Positions 15,775-24,541 of a stretch of DNA of 64,000 nucleotides are shown piece after piece (positions within the stretch are counted from its first letter, which is position 1; each line of letters starts with the position of its first letter). The notes under the pieces were generated by a model. It did not search any database. It saw only the letters and a program-made list of their open reading frames with translations, and was not told where the DNA came from. Where the stretch lies: contig CAWAZL010000001.1 of NCBI GenBank assembly GCA_963786495.1, positions 70,798-134,797 of the forward strand. The letters run 5' to 3'. The translations under genes were made by a program, and so were the position numbers. This stretch comes from JALZKA01 sp963786495. Lineage in GTDB: Bacteria > Actinomycetota > Thermoleophilia > Solirubrobacterales > 70-9.

Positions 15775-16664
15775 CTGCGGACGAGCTCCGCGAGCCTCCG
15801 CTCAGGCTGCGCGAGCGAGATCGAGGCGCGCGACATCTCGCGCCAGGGATCGTCGACCCGCGAGAGGTGCCGAAAGGCGTTGCGGGTGTTCCAACGATCA
15901 GGTTTCAGCTTCGAGTCGCTGAGCTCCTCCAGCCGGATAGGCATCGCGACAGGGGCGCCCGGACGAGGGCGTATCGCATACGGCGGGACGACGGTCTGGG
16001 CGTAGCCGTTTCTCGCTACGTCCACGAGGATCTTCTCGTCGCGCTTCTCCTTGCGGAATTGCGTCGTCAGGTAGTCCGGGTGGCGTTCCTCTGCCACGGC
16101 GGCCACTCCCCTCGTGAACGCCTTCACCTCTTCGGTTTCCCGGTCGCGGCGAATCGGCACCCACAGGTGAATGCCACGTGAGCCTGTGACCATCGCGAAC
16201 GGCTGGAGTCCGAGCTCGTCGAGTAGGCCGGCGATATTCCTGGCCGCCTTGCGGACGGTCGCGAAATCGTCCTGGGACGGGTCGAGGTCGAAGACGATGC
16301 GGTCAGGGCGGCGGGGGTTGTCGGCGCGGCTAAGCCACACATGCGGTGTGATCGTCCCGTGGTTGGCCAGGAAAACGAGCGAATCCGCATCGGTCACGAC
16401 GGGGTGGTTGACCGTCCCGCCGGATTTCTTCATCCTGGCGCGCTCGATCCACGCGGGGAAATATTCGGGAGCTTCCTTGTGAAAGAAGCCCTGTTTGCCG
16501 ATTCCCTCCGGAAACCGCTGCATGCTCACTGGACGGTTCTTGAGGTGCGGCACCATCAGCGGTGCCACCCGTCGGTAATAGGCGGCTACGTCGCCCTTCG
16601 TGACACCGTCCTCTGGAAAGAGGACCCGCTCGGGGTGGGTGATCTTGACCGCGATTTCGGTCAC
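15771..16664 (-). CDS. ligD: LigD-type NHEJ polymerase domain protein
   Basis: A 297-residue stand-alone archaeo-eukaryotic primase/polymerase domain of bacterial non-homologous end joining. The N-terminus is ITHPERVLFPEDGVTKGDVAAYY (in part), then NRPVSMQRFPEGI, FFHKEAPEYFPAWI, the catalytic acidic pair in VFDLDPSQDDF, GSRGIHLWVPI, and the C-terminal LKPDRWNTRNAFRHL. It fills gaps at double-strand breaks with Ku and a ligase; neither is in the window. GTG at 16664 starts directly before the family N-terminus and leaves 10 bp to the upstream hydrolase gene. The open frame extends upstream but would overlap that gene. Confidence 0.9.
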   Translation of the reverse strand: MTEIAVKITHPERVLFPEDGVTKGDVAAYYRRVAPLMVPHLKNRPVSMQRFPEGIGKQGFFHKEAPEYFPAWIERARMKKSGGTVNHPVVTDADSLVFLANHGTITPHVWLSRADNPRRPDRIVFDLDPSQDDFATVRKAARNIAGLLDELGLQPFAMVTGSRGIHLWVPIRRDRETEEVKAFTRGVAAVAEERHPDYLTTQFRKEKRDEKILVDVARNGYAQTVVPPYAIRPRPGAPVAMPIRLEELSDSKLKPDRWNTRNAFRHLSRVDDPWREMSRASISLAQPERRLAELVRS

Positions 16665-16674
16665 GAACGGGCGG

Positions 16675-17523
16675 TTACCCCATGCGGGCGGTGTGGTTAA
16701 CGACCGCGTGGGCGATGGCTTCCCAGTCGGCTCGGTAGATCCCATGCCCGGCGCCCTCCAGGCGCAGCAGGCTGGCACCGGGGATCTCACGCGCCAGAGC
16801 CTCGCCGTGCGCGATTGGGAACATCGGGTCGGCGGTGCCATGGATGACGAGCGTCGGTGCGCTGATCTGAGTCAGGGGCTTGAGCGTTCCCTCGCCGTGG
16901 GACATGACGTCGTGGTTCTGTACCGCGGCGAAGTCACGCGCCCGTTCGATCTCCCGGCGAACAAGCTCTCGGATTCCGGTCTCATCGGACGGCCGCTCAC
17001 CACCAGCGAGGAGACGCGCGTAATCGACCAGGTAATCGACGACGGAGTCCGGGCTTGACCAATCGGCCTCGGACGTAGCGAAAAAGCGACTGAACTCCGC
17101 CGACGGCGGCGGCAGATCACGGTCGCCCGGGACTAGGGGAGAGGTGCTCAAGAGCGTGAGGGAGAGCACGCGATCGGCTGAGTCGAGCGCCACCTCCTGG
17201 GCGATGCCGCCACCCGCGGAGACGCCGACAAGATGTGCCGCCGAGATGCCCAACCCGTCGAGCACGCCGACCGCGTCATCCGTCAGGTCCGCTCCTGTGT
17301 ATTCGGGCCGGCCGGGCTCACAGGTTGTCGAGCGGCCAGTGTCGCGGTGGTCATAGCGAATCACGAACCGACCGGCGTCGGCGAGCATCCGGCAGAAGTC
17401 CTCCTCCCACCCGAGCATCGACGCGCCAATGCCCATGATGAGAAGGATCGGAGGATCGGCCGGGTCACCGAACGCCTCGGTGCACAGCTCAACTCCATTG
17501 GCTTCGATCATTCGCTCGGGCAC
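16675..17523 (-). CDS. Alpha/beta hydrolase
   Basis: A 282-residue alpha/beta hydrolase of the aclacinomycin-methylesterase/epoxide-hydrolase-like group. The oxyanion region is ILLIMGIGASMLGWEEDF, followed by VIRYDHRDTGRS, the nucleophile elbow GVSAGGGIA (Ser in G-x-S-x-G), the acid in VIHGTADPMFP, and His in GAGHGIY. It acts on an unknown ester or amide in the cytoplasm. It sits 10 bp upstream of the LigD polymerase gene on the same strand, probably co-transcribed, though no functional link is obvious. ATG at 17523 gives a normal family start (MIEANGVELCTEAFG). Confidence 0.88.
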   Translation of the reverse strand: MPERMIEANGVELCTEAFGDPADPPILLIMGIGASMLGWEEDFCRMLADAGRFVIRYDHRDTGRSTTCEPGRPEYTGADLTDDAVGVLDGLGISAAHLVGVSAGGGIAQEVALDSADRVLSLTLLSTSPLVPGDRDLPPPSAEFSRFFATSEADWSSPDSVVDYLVDYARLLAGGERPSDETGIRELVRREIERARDFAAVQNHDVMSHGEGTLKPLTQISAPTLVIHGTADPMFPIAHGEALAREIPGASLLRLEGAGHGIYRADWEAIAHAVVNHTARMG

Positions 17524-17583
17524 GCTGTTTCTCCGCTCGCGGAGCCTAGGAGAAGGAACCCAAGTGGGTGACGAGGTTGTCGA

Positions 17584-18291
17584 TCAGCCGTCCTCGCCGT
17601 ACGCGTTGTTGTAGGTCCACCACTCGCCCGGCGACCCGCCCCGTGTTTGTGGATAGTCCTGCGGGAAGTCCTGCCAATCCTCTTGTCGTCCGAGCGCTGT
17701 TATGTCCAGGTGGCTCCATGTCGTCCCGATGTGCTCGGCGCCGCGACTGTGGATGAAGTAGGTGCGGAAGATCCGGTCTCCCTCCTGGAAGAACGCGTTG
17801 TGTCCATGCCACTCGCCGACCCCGAAATCGGAATCGAAGTCATCGGTGATCGTGTACCAGGGGATGAGCTCCCATCCGTGGCGCTCCTTCAGGCTCTGGA
17901 TCTCGGCCTGGGGGGCGCGGGAGGCGAACGCGAGCGTCGTGTCCCGCGCATTCAGGTGGGCCGGATGCGCAACCTGATCGGCGATCATCGAGCAACCGAC
18001 GCATGCCCGCTCGGGGTAGGAGGTGCCCTGCGCCGTCGTCGTCACGTCCGGCGCGTAGAAGGCGCGGTAGATGATCAACTGGCGGCGGCCGTCGAAGAGA
18101 TCGGCGAGGCTCGCGGGCCCGTTCGGCCCCTCGAAGCGGTAGTCCTTCTCGACCGCCATCCACGGCATCCGGCGGCGCTCGGCGGCGAGCGCGTCGCCCG
18201 CCCGGGTGTGCTCCTTCTCCTTGACCAGGAGCTTCTGGCGCGATGCCTCCCACTCTTCCGGCGAGACGATCGGGGGGATGTTCATGCTCAT
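17584..18291 (-). CDS. DUF899 thioredoxin-like protein
   Basis: A 235-residue DUF899 protein. It opens with PPIVSPEEWEASRQKLLVKEKE and RRMPWMAVEKDYRFEG, then SLADLFDGRRQLIIYRAFY, the redox-like site ACVGCSMIADQV (C-x-x-C), DTTLAFASRAP, and the end block TTWSHLDITALGRQEDWQ with EWW.YNNAYG. The fold is thioredoxin-like and the physiological role is unknown. ATG at 18291, or two codons later, lies close to a purine-rich GGAGATG. It is transcribed away from the aminotransferase gene, with 58 bp between starts, so the two share a divergent promoter region. Confidence 0.88.
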   Translation of the reverse strand: MSMNIPPIVSPEEWEASRQKLLVKEKEHTRAGDALAAERRRMPWMAVEKDYRFEGPNGPASLADLFDGRRQLIIYRAFYAPDVTTTAQGTSYPERACVGCSMIADQVAHPAHLNARDTTLAFASRAPQAEIQSLKERHGWELIPWYTITDDFDSDFGVGEWHGHNAFFQEGDRIFRTYFIHSRGAEHIGTTWSHLDITALGRQEDWQDFPQDYPQTRGGSPGEWWTYNNAYGEDG

Positions 18292-18349
18292 CTCCTTACT
18301 GGTTGTGGACCGAGTCGGTCATTCCGTCTGCGGATAGCCTGACGACCCC

Positions 18350-19519
18350 GTGGCCCTCACCGATCCCTCCAAGCGCCTTGGGGCGATTCCGCCGTACAAG
18401 TTCGCCCAGCTCCAGACGCAGGTGGCGGAAAAGCGGGCCGCCGGGATCGATGTGATCAACCTCGGGATCGGCGACCCCGACTATCCGACCTTCCCGCACG
18501 TGATCGAGGCCATGCAGAAGGCCGTTACCGACCCGAGCACCCACGCCTATCCGTCCAACCGGGGGCGCCAGGAGTTCAGAGAGGCGTTGGCCGGCTTCTA
18601 CAGCCGCCGGTTCGGGGTCGAGATCGACCCGGACACAGAAGTCATTCCGGCGATCGGCGCCAAGGAGTGTCTCTACAACCTCTGCTTCGCCTTCCTCGAT
18701 CCCGGTGACGTCGCCCTCATCTCGGATCCCGGTTACCCGGTCTATACCGGCGGGCCTGTTCTCGCCGGAGCCGAGACGGTCCTCTTGCCGCTCGAGCCGG
18801 AGCTTGGCTTCGCGCCCGACCTCTCAAAGCTTTCGGCCGACGACCTCGCCCGGGCGCGCCTGATGTTCATCAACTACCCCAACAACCCAACGGGCGCCAT
18901 AGCTCCCGACGGATTCTTCGAGCAGGTCGTGGAGCTTGCCCAGAAACACGAGTTCATGGTGGTCCACGACAACGCGTATTCCGAGACGACTTACGACGGC
19001 TATGTGGCGCCGAGCTTTCTTGCCACACCGGGCGCCAAGGAGGTGGGGCTCGAGACCTTCTCGCTGTCCAAGGGCTTCAACATGACCGGCTGGCGTTGCG
19101 CCGCGATCCTGGGTAACGCGGACGCGGTCCAGACCTACTGGCGCCTGAAGACAAATATCGACTCGGGCTTGTTCGAGGCGGTTCAGCTTGCCGGGGCCGC
19201 CGCGCTCAACGGGCCGCGAGAGCGGATCACCGAGATGAACGGGATCTACGCGCGGCGCCGCGACCTCGTGGTTGGCGCGCTGCGCGAAATCGGCATGAGC
19301 GTGGACACCCCCAAGGGCACGATCTACGTCTGGGCACCGGTGCCGGACGGTCACACCTCCACGTCGTTCGCGGAGCTCGTCTTGGAAGAAGCAGCCGTGG
19401 TGATCTCGCCGGGCTCCATGTACGGCCCGTCGGGCGAGGGCTTCTTCCGGATCTCGCTGGCGTCGCCCGATGAGCGCATCACAGAGGCCGTCGAGCGCAT
19501 GCGCGAGCACTTGGGCTAG
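18350..19519 (+). CDS. LL-DAP aminotransferase-like class I/II aminotransferase
   Basis: A 389-residue fold-type I PLP aminotransferase close to LL-diaminopimelate aminotransferase (DapL/AspC-like). Seen are IPPYKFAQLQ, INLGIGDPDYPTF, GRQEFREALAGFY, SDPGYPVYTGG, NYPNNPTGAI, VVHDNAYSET, and the PLP-lysine block SLSKGFNMTGWRC, with a C-terminal Arg in FFRISLASPDERI. Because it precedes a saccharopine/lysine-6-dehydrogenase family gene and faces an antiquitin-type dehydrogenase, alpha-aminoadipate/2-oxoadipate transamination is a reasonable alternative to DAP synthesis. The GTG start at 18350 has TAGCCT 9 nt upstream and no Shine-Dalgarno sequence, so it is likely leaderless. Confidence 0.87.
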   Translation: MALTDPSKRLGAIPPYKFAQLQTQVAEKRAAGIDVINLGIGDPDYPTFPHVIEAMQKAVTDPSTHAYPSNRGRQEFREALAGFYSRRFGVEIDPDTEVIPAIGAKECLYNLCFAFLDPGDVALISDPGYPVYTGGPVLAGAETVLLPLEPELGFAPDLSKLSADDLARARLMFINYPNNPTGAIAPDGFFEQVVELAQKHEFMVVHDNAYSETTYDGYVAPSFLATPGAKEVGLETFSLSKGFNMTGWRCAAILGNADAVQTYWRLKTNIDSGLFEAVQLAGAAALNGPRERITEMNGIYARRRDLVVGALREIGMSVDTPKGTIYVWAPVPDGHTSTSFAELVLEEAAVVISPGSMYGPSGEGFFRISLASPDERITEAVERMREHLG

Positions 19520-19522
19520 CTT
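19517..19522 (+). promoter_or_regulatory. Putative -10 box for a leaderless mRNA
   Basis: TAGCTT (TANNNT) ends 7 nt before the ATG at 19530, placing transcription initiation at or next to the start codon. It overlaps the stop codon of the aminotransferase gene, so the dehydrogenase could also be transcribed separately. Confidence 0.35.
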
Positions 19523-19529
19523 GCCGGGC

Positions 19530-20648
19530 ATGGAGTCGTCATCCGCCACCAATCGGATCGCCGTCGTCGGCCTCGGCAACGTCGGTCGCCTGATCGCTGA
19601 CATGCTCGTCGAGCGCGGGTTCGAGGTGTGGGAAGTCGACTCGGACGAGAGCAGGCTCGCCGGTGAGCGCGCGACCGTCATGGACGTCAGCGACCCCGCT
19701 GCCCTCGAGGCGTTGTTCGCAGACGTCGACGCGGTCATCTCGTGCCTGCCGTACTTCCTGAACGCGGGGATCGCCACGGCCGCGCATGCGGCCGGGGTGC
19801 ACTACCTGGACCTGACGGAAGACGTCGATACCTCGCGCGTCATCAAGGAGCTCGCCAAGACCTCGGACAACATCTTCATGCCGCGCTGTGGCCTGGCTCC
19901 GGGCTTCATCTGCGTCGTCGGCGGCTCGCTGGTGGGCAGGCTCGAGACCGTCGAGAAGATCGAGCTGCGCGTCGGCGCCCTTCCGCGCAGCCCGAACAAC
20001 GCGCTCGGCTATGCGTGCACCTGGTCGCCTGACGGGATCATCAACGAGTACCTGAATGACTGCGAGCAGCTGCGCGGGGGCGAGCTGGTGACCGTGCCGT
20101 CACTCGAGAACGTCGAGACGATCGTGATCGACGGCGCGCGCTACGAGGCGTTCACCACCTCAGGCGGCTTGGGGACCATGTGCGAGACGTTCGCCGGCCG
20201 TGTTGACAGCCTCGACTACAAGACGATCCGTTACCCCGGCCACCGCGCGCTGATGAGGTTCATGCTTCACGAGTTGGGCCTCAGCCAGCAGCGCGAGGAG
20301 GCCGTGCGTCTTTTAGCCGATGCCTATCCGCCGGTGCGCGACGACCTGGTGATTCTCTATGCGGCGGCCGAGGGACACAGTGGAGGGCGCTCTGCCCGGG
20401 AGGAGTTCGTCCGCATTTACCGTCCGCGGAAGGTCGCCGGTGCCCCCCGGACCGCCATTGCATGGACGACCGCCGCAGGAGCCGTCGGGATGATCGAGTT
20501 GCTTGCGGAGGGCTCGCTGCCGTCAGGCTTCGTCTGTCAGGAGGATGTTTCGCTCAACGACTTCTTGGCCACGAAGGCGGGGCAGATGCTGGCGCGCGAG
20601 CCGCACGTCGACATGGTCGACGACATGCCTTTCCTGCCTGTCGCCTGA
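19530..20648 (+). CDS. Saccharopine dehydrogenase / lysine 6-dehydrogenase family protein
   Basis: A 372-residue NAD(P)-dependent enzyme. The N-terminal Rossmann motif is VVGLGNVGRLIADML, then VDVISCLPYFLN-like AVISCLPYFL, HYLDLTEDV and RCGLAPGFICVVGG. The C-terminal catalytic domain has ACTWSPDGIINEYLNDC, YEAFTTSGGLGTM and LDYKTIRYPGHR, hallmarks of saccharopine dehydrogenase and lysine 6-dehydrogenase. Either activity would yield 2-aminoadipate 6-semialdehyde from lysine, the substrate of the antiquitin-type dehydrogenase at 22.9 kb. No lysine-ketoglutarate reductase is seen nearby, which favours the direct lysine dehydrogenase reading. It starts 10 bp after the aminotransferase stop and ends 9 bp from the convergent E1 gene. 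Confidence 0.82.
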   Translation: MESSSATNRIAVVGLGNVGRLIADMLVERGFEVWEVDSDESRLAGERATVMDVSDPAALEALFADVDAVISCLPYFLNAGIATAAHAAGVHYLDLTEDVDTSRVIKELAKTSDNIFMPRCGLAPGFICVVGGSLVGRLETVEKIELRVGALPRSPNNALGYACTWSPDGIINEYLNDCEQLRGGELVTVPSLENVETIVIDGARYEAFTTSGGLGTMCETFAGRVDSLDYKTIRYPGHRALMRFMLHELGLSQQREEAVRLLADAYPPVRDDLVILYAAAEGHSGGRSAREEFVRIYRPRKVAGAPRTAIAWTTAAGAVGMIELLAEGSLPSGFVCQEDVSLNDFLATKAGQMLAREPHVDMVDDMPFLPVA

Positions 20649-20657
20649 GCGCCGGCT

Positions 20658-22892
20658 CTAGCTACCTACGAGCGCACGCGCGGCCGATTCGATCTCGGCT
20701 TCCTGCAGCAGGACGAGCTCGGCGGCTTCCCCCAACGGGATGAATGAGTCCTGGCTCGTCACCCGCGTGATCTTGCCCTCGAAGCTCGCGTCGACAAGCG
20801 CGCCGAGAACGCCCTCCGAGACCCCGCCGCTCCTGCGCGTCTCGTCGACGATCAGCACCCGTCCGGTCGCCTCCGCCTCGCGAAGCATGTCGTCGATCGG
20901 CAGCGGGGCAAGCCAGCGCATGTCGACCACGCGGGCGTTGATCCCGTCGTGGGCGAGTCGCTGCGCGACGCGCAGCGACATGTAGGTGCCGTTCGCAAAG
21001 GTGATGATCGTCAAGTCGTTTCCGTCGCCATGCACTCGCGCCGAGCCGATCGGGGCGTGAGCGTTGGCCCACTCGTTGGGCGGCGCATACGGCGCGACCC
21101 AGCCGCCGTCCTCCGGGCTATGCAGATCGCGGGAGTGATAGAGCGCGATCGGCTCTAAGAACACGCACGTCGAACCGTCGGTGGACGCAGCCGCCAGGCA
21201 GGTGCGGAGCATTGCCGCCGCGTCGTCGGGGCGAGCGGGAGACGCCACGACGATCCCCGGGATGTCACGAAGAACCGCCACGGCGTCGTCGTTATGGAAA
21301 TGCCCGCCGAAGCCCTTCTGGTAGCCGTATCCGGCGACCCGCACCACCATCGGGTTGTGGTATTGCCCGTTCGAGAAGAAGGGCAATGTCGCAGCCTCAC
21401 CTCGCAGTTGATCCTCGGCGTTGTGCAGGTAGGCGAGGTACTGAATCTCGGGGACCGGGAGGAGGCCGGAGACTCCGCAGCCGAGTGCGACGCCCATGAT
21501 CGTCTGCTCGTCGAGCAGCGTGTCGAACACGCGGGTGATGCCGAAGCGGCGCTGGAGCCCACGGGTGACTCCGTAGACACCCCCCTTGCGACCAACGTCC
21601 TCGCCGAAGACCAGGACTTCGGGCCGGGCCGCGAGTGCATCGGTCAAGGTGGCGTTGATCGACTCGGCAAGAGTCAGGGGCCCCGCTTCTTCTGGGAGCT
21701 TCCCTGCGAACGCCTTCGATCTTGCGTTCTCATCCGCCGCCTGGCTCGCGGCGGTGGCGACCGATTCCGGTCGTCGCGGAGCGATCGGCTTCATCACCTC
21801 CGATGCACTTTCGAGGCGCGGACGGTCGGCGGCGTCATCGGCAAGGCTCCGCACCTCCGACGCGACCTCGTCGTACCTCGCAAGCAGTTCGCTGGGCTCG
21901 GCGACGCCGGTTTCAACGAGGAGGCGCGCTGCGTGGAGAAGAGGATCGCGGTCCAAATCCTCGCCGATCTCGGCGCGGGTGCGATAACCGATCTCGGCGT
22001 CCGAGCCCGCATGCCCGAGGAAGCGAACCGTGCGGAGGTGCAGGAACGCGGGGCGACGAGAGCTCCGCACGTACTCCGCTGCCGCAAGGGCCGCGTCATA
22101 GGCGCCCGCGATGTCCGTCCCCTCGGCACTGAAGTAACGCAGGTGCGGCCGGTTCGACCAGGACTCCTTCACCCAGTCGCGCGGCGTGCGGACACTGATT
22201 CCGAAGCCGTTGTCCTCGCAACTGAACAGCACCGGCATCCGAAGCCCTTGATGCACGTTGTACTCGGCGGCGTTCAGCGCTCCCAGGGCAGTCGAGTGGT
22301 TGAGCGAGGCATCGCCGAAGGAGCAGATCGCGATTGCGTCCGCCGGCCACGCGGGGCTGACGTCGATCCGCTGCGCGCGCTCGATCGCGAACCCGACTCC
22401 CATCGCGCGGGGTAGGTGCGACGCGATCGTCGAGGTCTGGGGGATCACCGCGAGCGCGTGGTTGCCGAAAACCTTGTGCCGCCCGCCGGAGATCGGCTCG
22501 TCCGCGGCCGCGACCAGGCCGAGTAGCACGTCCCGAAGCGGGGTGGAGTCCGGCACCTGCTGCGCCCGCGCGCAGTAAAAGCCGCCCGACCGGTAGTGGA
22601 GCAGCGCCGGATCGGTGGGCCTCAGCGCCGCCGCAACGGCGGCGTTCGACTCATGGCCCGCGGATCCGATCGTGTAGACGCCGGGTCCCTCCTTCCGCAG
22701 ATAACGCGCGGCCAGGTCGAGGTTCCTGCTTTCCGCCATCGCGTCGAACAACGCGAGGGCCATGTGGCCAGTCAGGCCCGTGTCGTCGCGGACCCGCTGG
22801 TCGAGCTCTACGTCCCCTGAACCGTTCGGGCTGAGCGCGGCCAGGCGCTCACGGAAGTGACTCTCGAGCGCTTGCTCAGGCGTCTCACCCAA
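20658..22892 (-). CDS. Fused alpha-beta E1 component of a 2-oxoacid dehydrogenase
   Basis: A roughly 744-residue fusion. The N-terminal half is an E1-alpha-like thiamine-diphosphate domain (GSAGHESNAAVAAAL, LHYRSGGFYCARAQQ, and the TPP motif FGDASLNHSTALGALNAAEY ending CEDNGFGIS). The C-terminal half is E1-beta (LVFGEDVGRKGGVYGVTRGL, VFDTLLDEQTIMGVALGCG, PVPEIQYLAYL, VLIVDETRRSGGVSEGVL). It decarboxylates a 2-oxoacid and passes the acyl group to a lipoyl E2; no E2/E3 genes are in the window. Its stretch with the alpha-aminoadipate pathway suggests 2-oxoadipate, although branched-chain oxoacids are the default for this family. The start is uncertain: a TTG at 22892 overlaps the upstream aldehyde dehydrogenase stop, and the open frame reaches 22973. 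Confidence 0.85.
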   Translation of the reverse strand: MGETPEQALESHFRERLAALSPNGSGDVELDQRVRDDTGLTGHMALALFDAMAESRNLDLAARYLRKEGPGVYTIGSAGHESNAAVAAALRPTDPALLHYRSGGFYCARAQQVPDSTPLRDVLLGLVAAADEPISGGRHKVFGNHALAVIPQTSTIASHLPRAMGVGFAIERAQRIDVSPAWPADAIAICSFGDASLNHSTALGALNAAEYNVHQGLRMPVLFSCEDNGFGISVRTPRDWVKESWSNRPHLRYFSAEGTDIAGAYDAALAAAEYVRSSRRPAFLHLRTVRFLGHAGSDAEIGYRTRAEIGEDLDRDPLLHAARLLVETGVAEPSELLARYDEVASEVRSLADDAADRPRLESASEVMKPIAPRRPESVATAASQAADENARSKAFAGKLPEEAGPLTLAESINATLTDALAARPEVLVFGEDVGRKGGVYGVTRGLQRRFGITRVFDTLLDEQTIMGVALGCGVSGLLPVPEIQYLAYLHNAEDQLRGEAATLPFFSNGQYHNPMVVRVAGYGYQKGFGGHFHNDDAVAVLRDIPGIVVASPARPDDAAAMLRTCLAAASTDGSTCVFLEPIALYHSRDLHSPEDGGWVAPYAPPNEWANAHAPIGSARVHGDGNDLTIITFANGTYMSLRVAQRLAHDGINARVVDMRWLAPLPIDDMLREAEATGRVLIVDETRRSGGVSEGVLGALVDASFEGKITRVTSQDSFIPLGEAAELVLLQEAEIESAARALVGS

Positions 22893-24441
22893 ACTCGACG
22901 CCTTGGGCCAGGGGAAGCTCGTCGGAGTAGTTGACGGTGTTGGTCGCCCGGCGCATGTAGGCGCGCCAGGCATCCGAGCCGGACTCGCGGCCTCCGCCGG
23001 TGGACTTCTCGCCGCCGAACGCGCCGCCGATCTCGGCGCCGGACGTGCCGATGTTGACGTTCACGATCCCGCAGTCGGAGCCCTCCGAGGAGAGGAAGAG
23101 CTCGGCCTCCCGCTGATCCCCGGTGAAGATGCTCGACGACAGACCCTGGGGAACGCCGTTGTGGATCTCGATCGCCTCCGCGAGCGCCGAGTAGCTCATC
23201 ACGTAAAGGATCGGGGCGAACGTCTCGCGGCGCACCAGCTCCGTCTGCCCGGGCATGCGGACGATCGCGGGCTCGACGTAGTAGGCGCCCGGGTAACCGG
23301 CGGCCTCACGCCGGCCGCCGCCGACGATCAGCTCGCCGCCGTCAGACTGCGCCTGCTCGAGCGCGGCGACCATCGCCTGGTACGAGCGCTCGTTGATCAG
23401 CGGGCCGACCAGCGTGCCGTCGGCACTGGGGTCGCCGATCGGGAGACGGGCGAACACGTCCTGCAGCCCGGCGACGAGCTCGTCGGAGACCTCGTCGTGC
23501 GCGATAACCCGGCGCAGGGTCGTGCACCGCTGGCCGGCAGTCCCCGCGGCGGCAAACACGATTCCCCGCCGGGCGAGCTCCAGATCCGCAGAGGGCGCCA
23601 CGATCGCGGCGTTGTTCCCGCCGAGCTCGAGCAGCACGCGACCCATGCGGGCTGCCACGCGGGGAGCGACCTCCGTCCCCATGCGCTCCGATCCGGTCGC
23701 GCTGACCAGCGCGACGTCGGGGCTGTCCACCAGCGCCTGGCTCGCCTCGGGGTCAGCGATAACCATCCGCTGGACCCCGGCCGGCGCGCCGCACTCCGCC
23801 GCGGCGCGCTCCACCAGGGACTGACATGCCATCGAGGTAAGAGCGGTCATCGGCGACGGCTTCCACACGATGGTGTCGCCGCAGACGAAGGCGACGGCGG
23901 CGTTCCAGGCCCACACCGCGCAAGGGAAGTTGAACGCCGTGATGACGCCGACCACGCCAAGCGGGTGCCATGTCTCCATCAGGCGATGGCCCGGGCGCTC
24001 GGATGGCATGGTCTTACCGTCCAGCTGGCGCGATAGGCCGACCGCGAAGTCGCAAATGTCGATCGCTTCCTGAACCTCGCCAAGCGACTCTGAGCGGATC
24101 TTCCCCGCCTCGATCGTGATCAGCTCGGCGACGTCCGCTTTGTGCTCGCCCAGGAGCTCGCCCAGTCGCTTGACGAACGCGCCGCGGATCGGCGCGGGAA
24201 CGGCACGCCATTCGCGAAAGGCCTCCTTGGTCTCGGCGATCGCCGCCTCCACCTCCGCCTTGCCGGCGCCAGGTACGTCGAACAGGTCCTCGCCGGTGAT
24301 CGGCGAACGCGCGCTAACGGATGCCCCGGTTCCGAGGGAGGAAAGATCGACACCGCAGTTCTCGAGGGCCGTCCTCGCTCGCGAACGAAGTTCGTCGGTC
24401 GATGAGACGGTCAGCTCCTGCTGGGACTCAGTTGTCGTCAT
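22885..24441 (-). CDS. amaB: Antiquitin-type aldehyde dehydrogenase (2-aminoadipate semialdehyde dehydrogenase)
   Basis: A 518-residue ALDH7-like enzyme. The distinctive block ETWHPLGVVGVITAFNFP is followed by AVWAWNAAVAFVCGD and VWKPSP. The catalytic Glu lies in VLLELGGNNAAIV, the nucleophile Cys in AAAGTAGQRCTTLRR, and the C-terminal part has GIVNVNIGTSGAEIGGAFGG. Family members (antiquitin, AmaB/Pcd) oxidise 2-aminoadipate semialdehyde/L-piperideine-6-carboxylate to 2-aminoadipate in lysine catabolism. ATG at 24441 has a strong GGAGGAG 3 nt upstream, and the longer open frame before it looks non-coding. Co-transcribed with the E1 fusion downstream, which starts within its last codons. Confidence 0.9.
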   Translation of the reverse strand: MTTTESQQELTVSSTDELRSRARTALENCGVDLSSLGTGASVSARSPITGEDLFDVPGAGKAEVEAAIAETKEAFREWRAVPAPIRGAFVKRLGELLGEHKADVAELITIEAGKIRSESLGEVQEAIDICDFAVGLSRQLDGKTMPSERPGHRLMETWHPLGVVGVITAFNFPCAVWAWNAAVAFVCGDTIVWKPSPMTALTSMACQSLVERAAAECGAPAGVQRMVIADPEASQALVDSPDVALVSATGSERMGTEVAPRVAARMGRVLLELGGNNAAIVAPSADLELARRGIVFAAAGTAGQRCTTLRRVIAHDEVSDELVAGLQDVFARLPIGDPSADGTLVGPLINERSYQAMVAALEQAQSDGGELIVGGGRREAAGYPGAYYVEPAIVRMPGQTELVRRETFAPILYVMSYSALAEAIEIHNGVPQGLSSSIFTGDQREAELFLSSEGSDCGIVNVNIGTSGAEIGGAFGGEKSTGGGRESGSDAWRAYMRRATNTVNYSDELPLAQGVEFG

Positions 24442-24541
24442 TGCTCCTCCATGAGTTCGGGGCGAGGGATGAGGATGGCCTACACCGATGGTACGTGCGG
24501 CGCTGTATGGTGCGCGAAAGTCCACGAGGGGAGAGTCCGAA

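Noticed and set aside
18350..19519. Firm assignment of the aminotransferase as DapL
   Set aside because: Class I aminotransferases of this type overlap in sequence, and the lysine-catabolic neighbours suggest another substrate.
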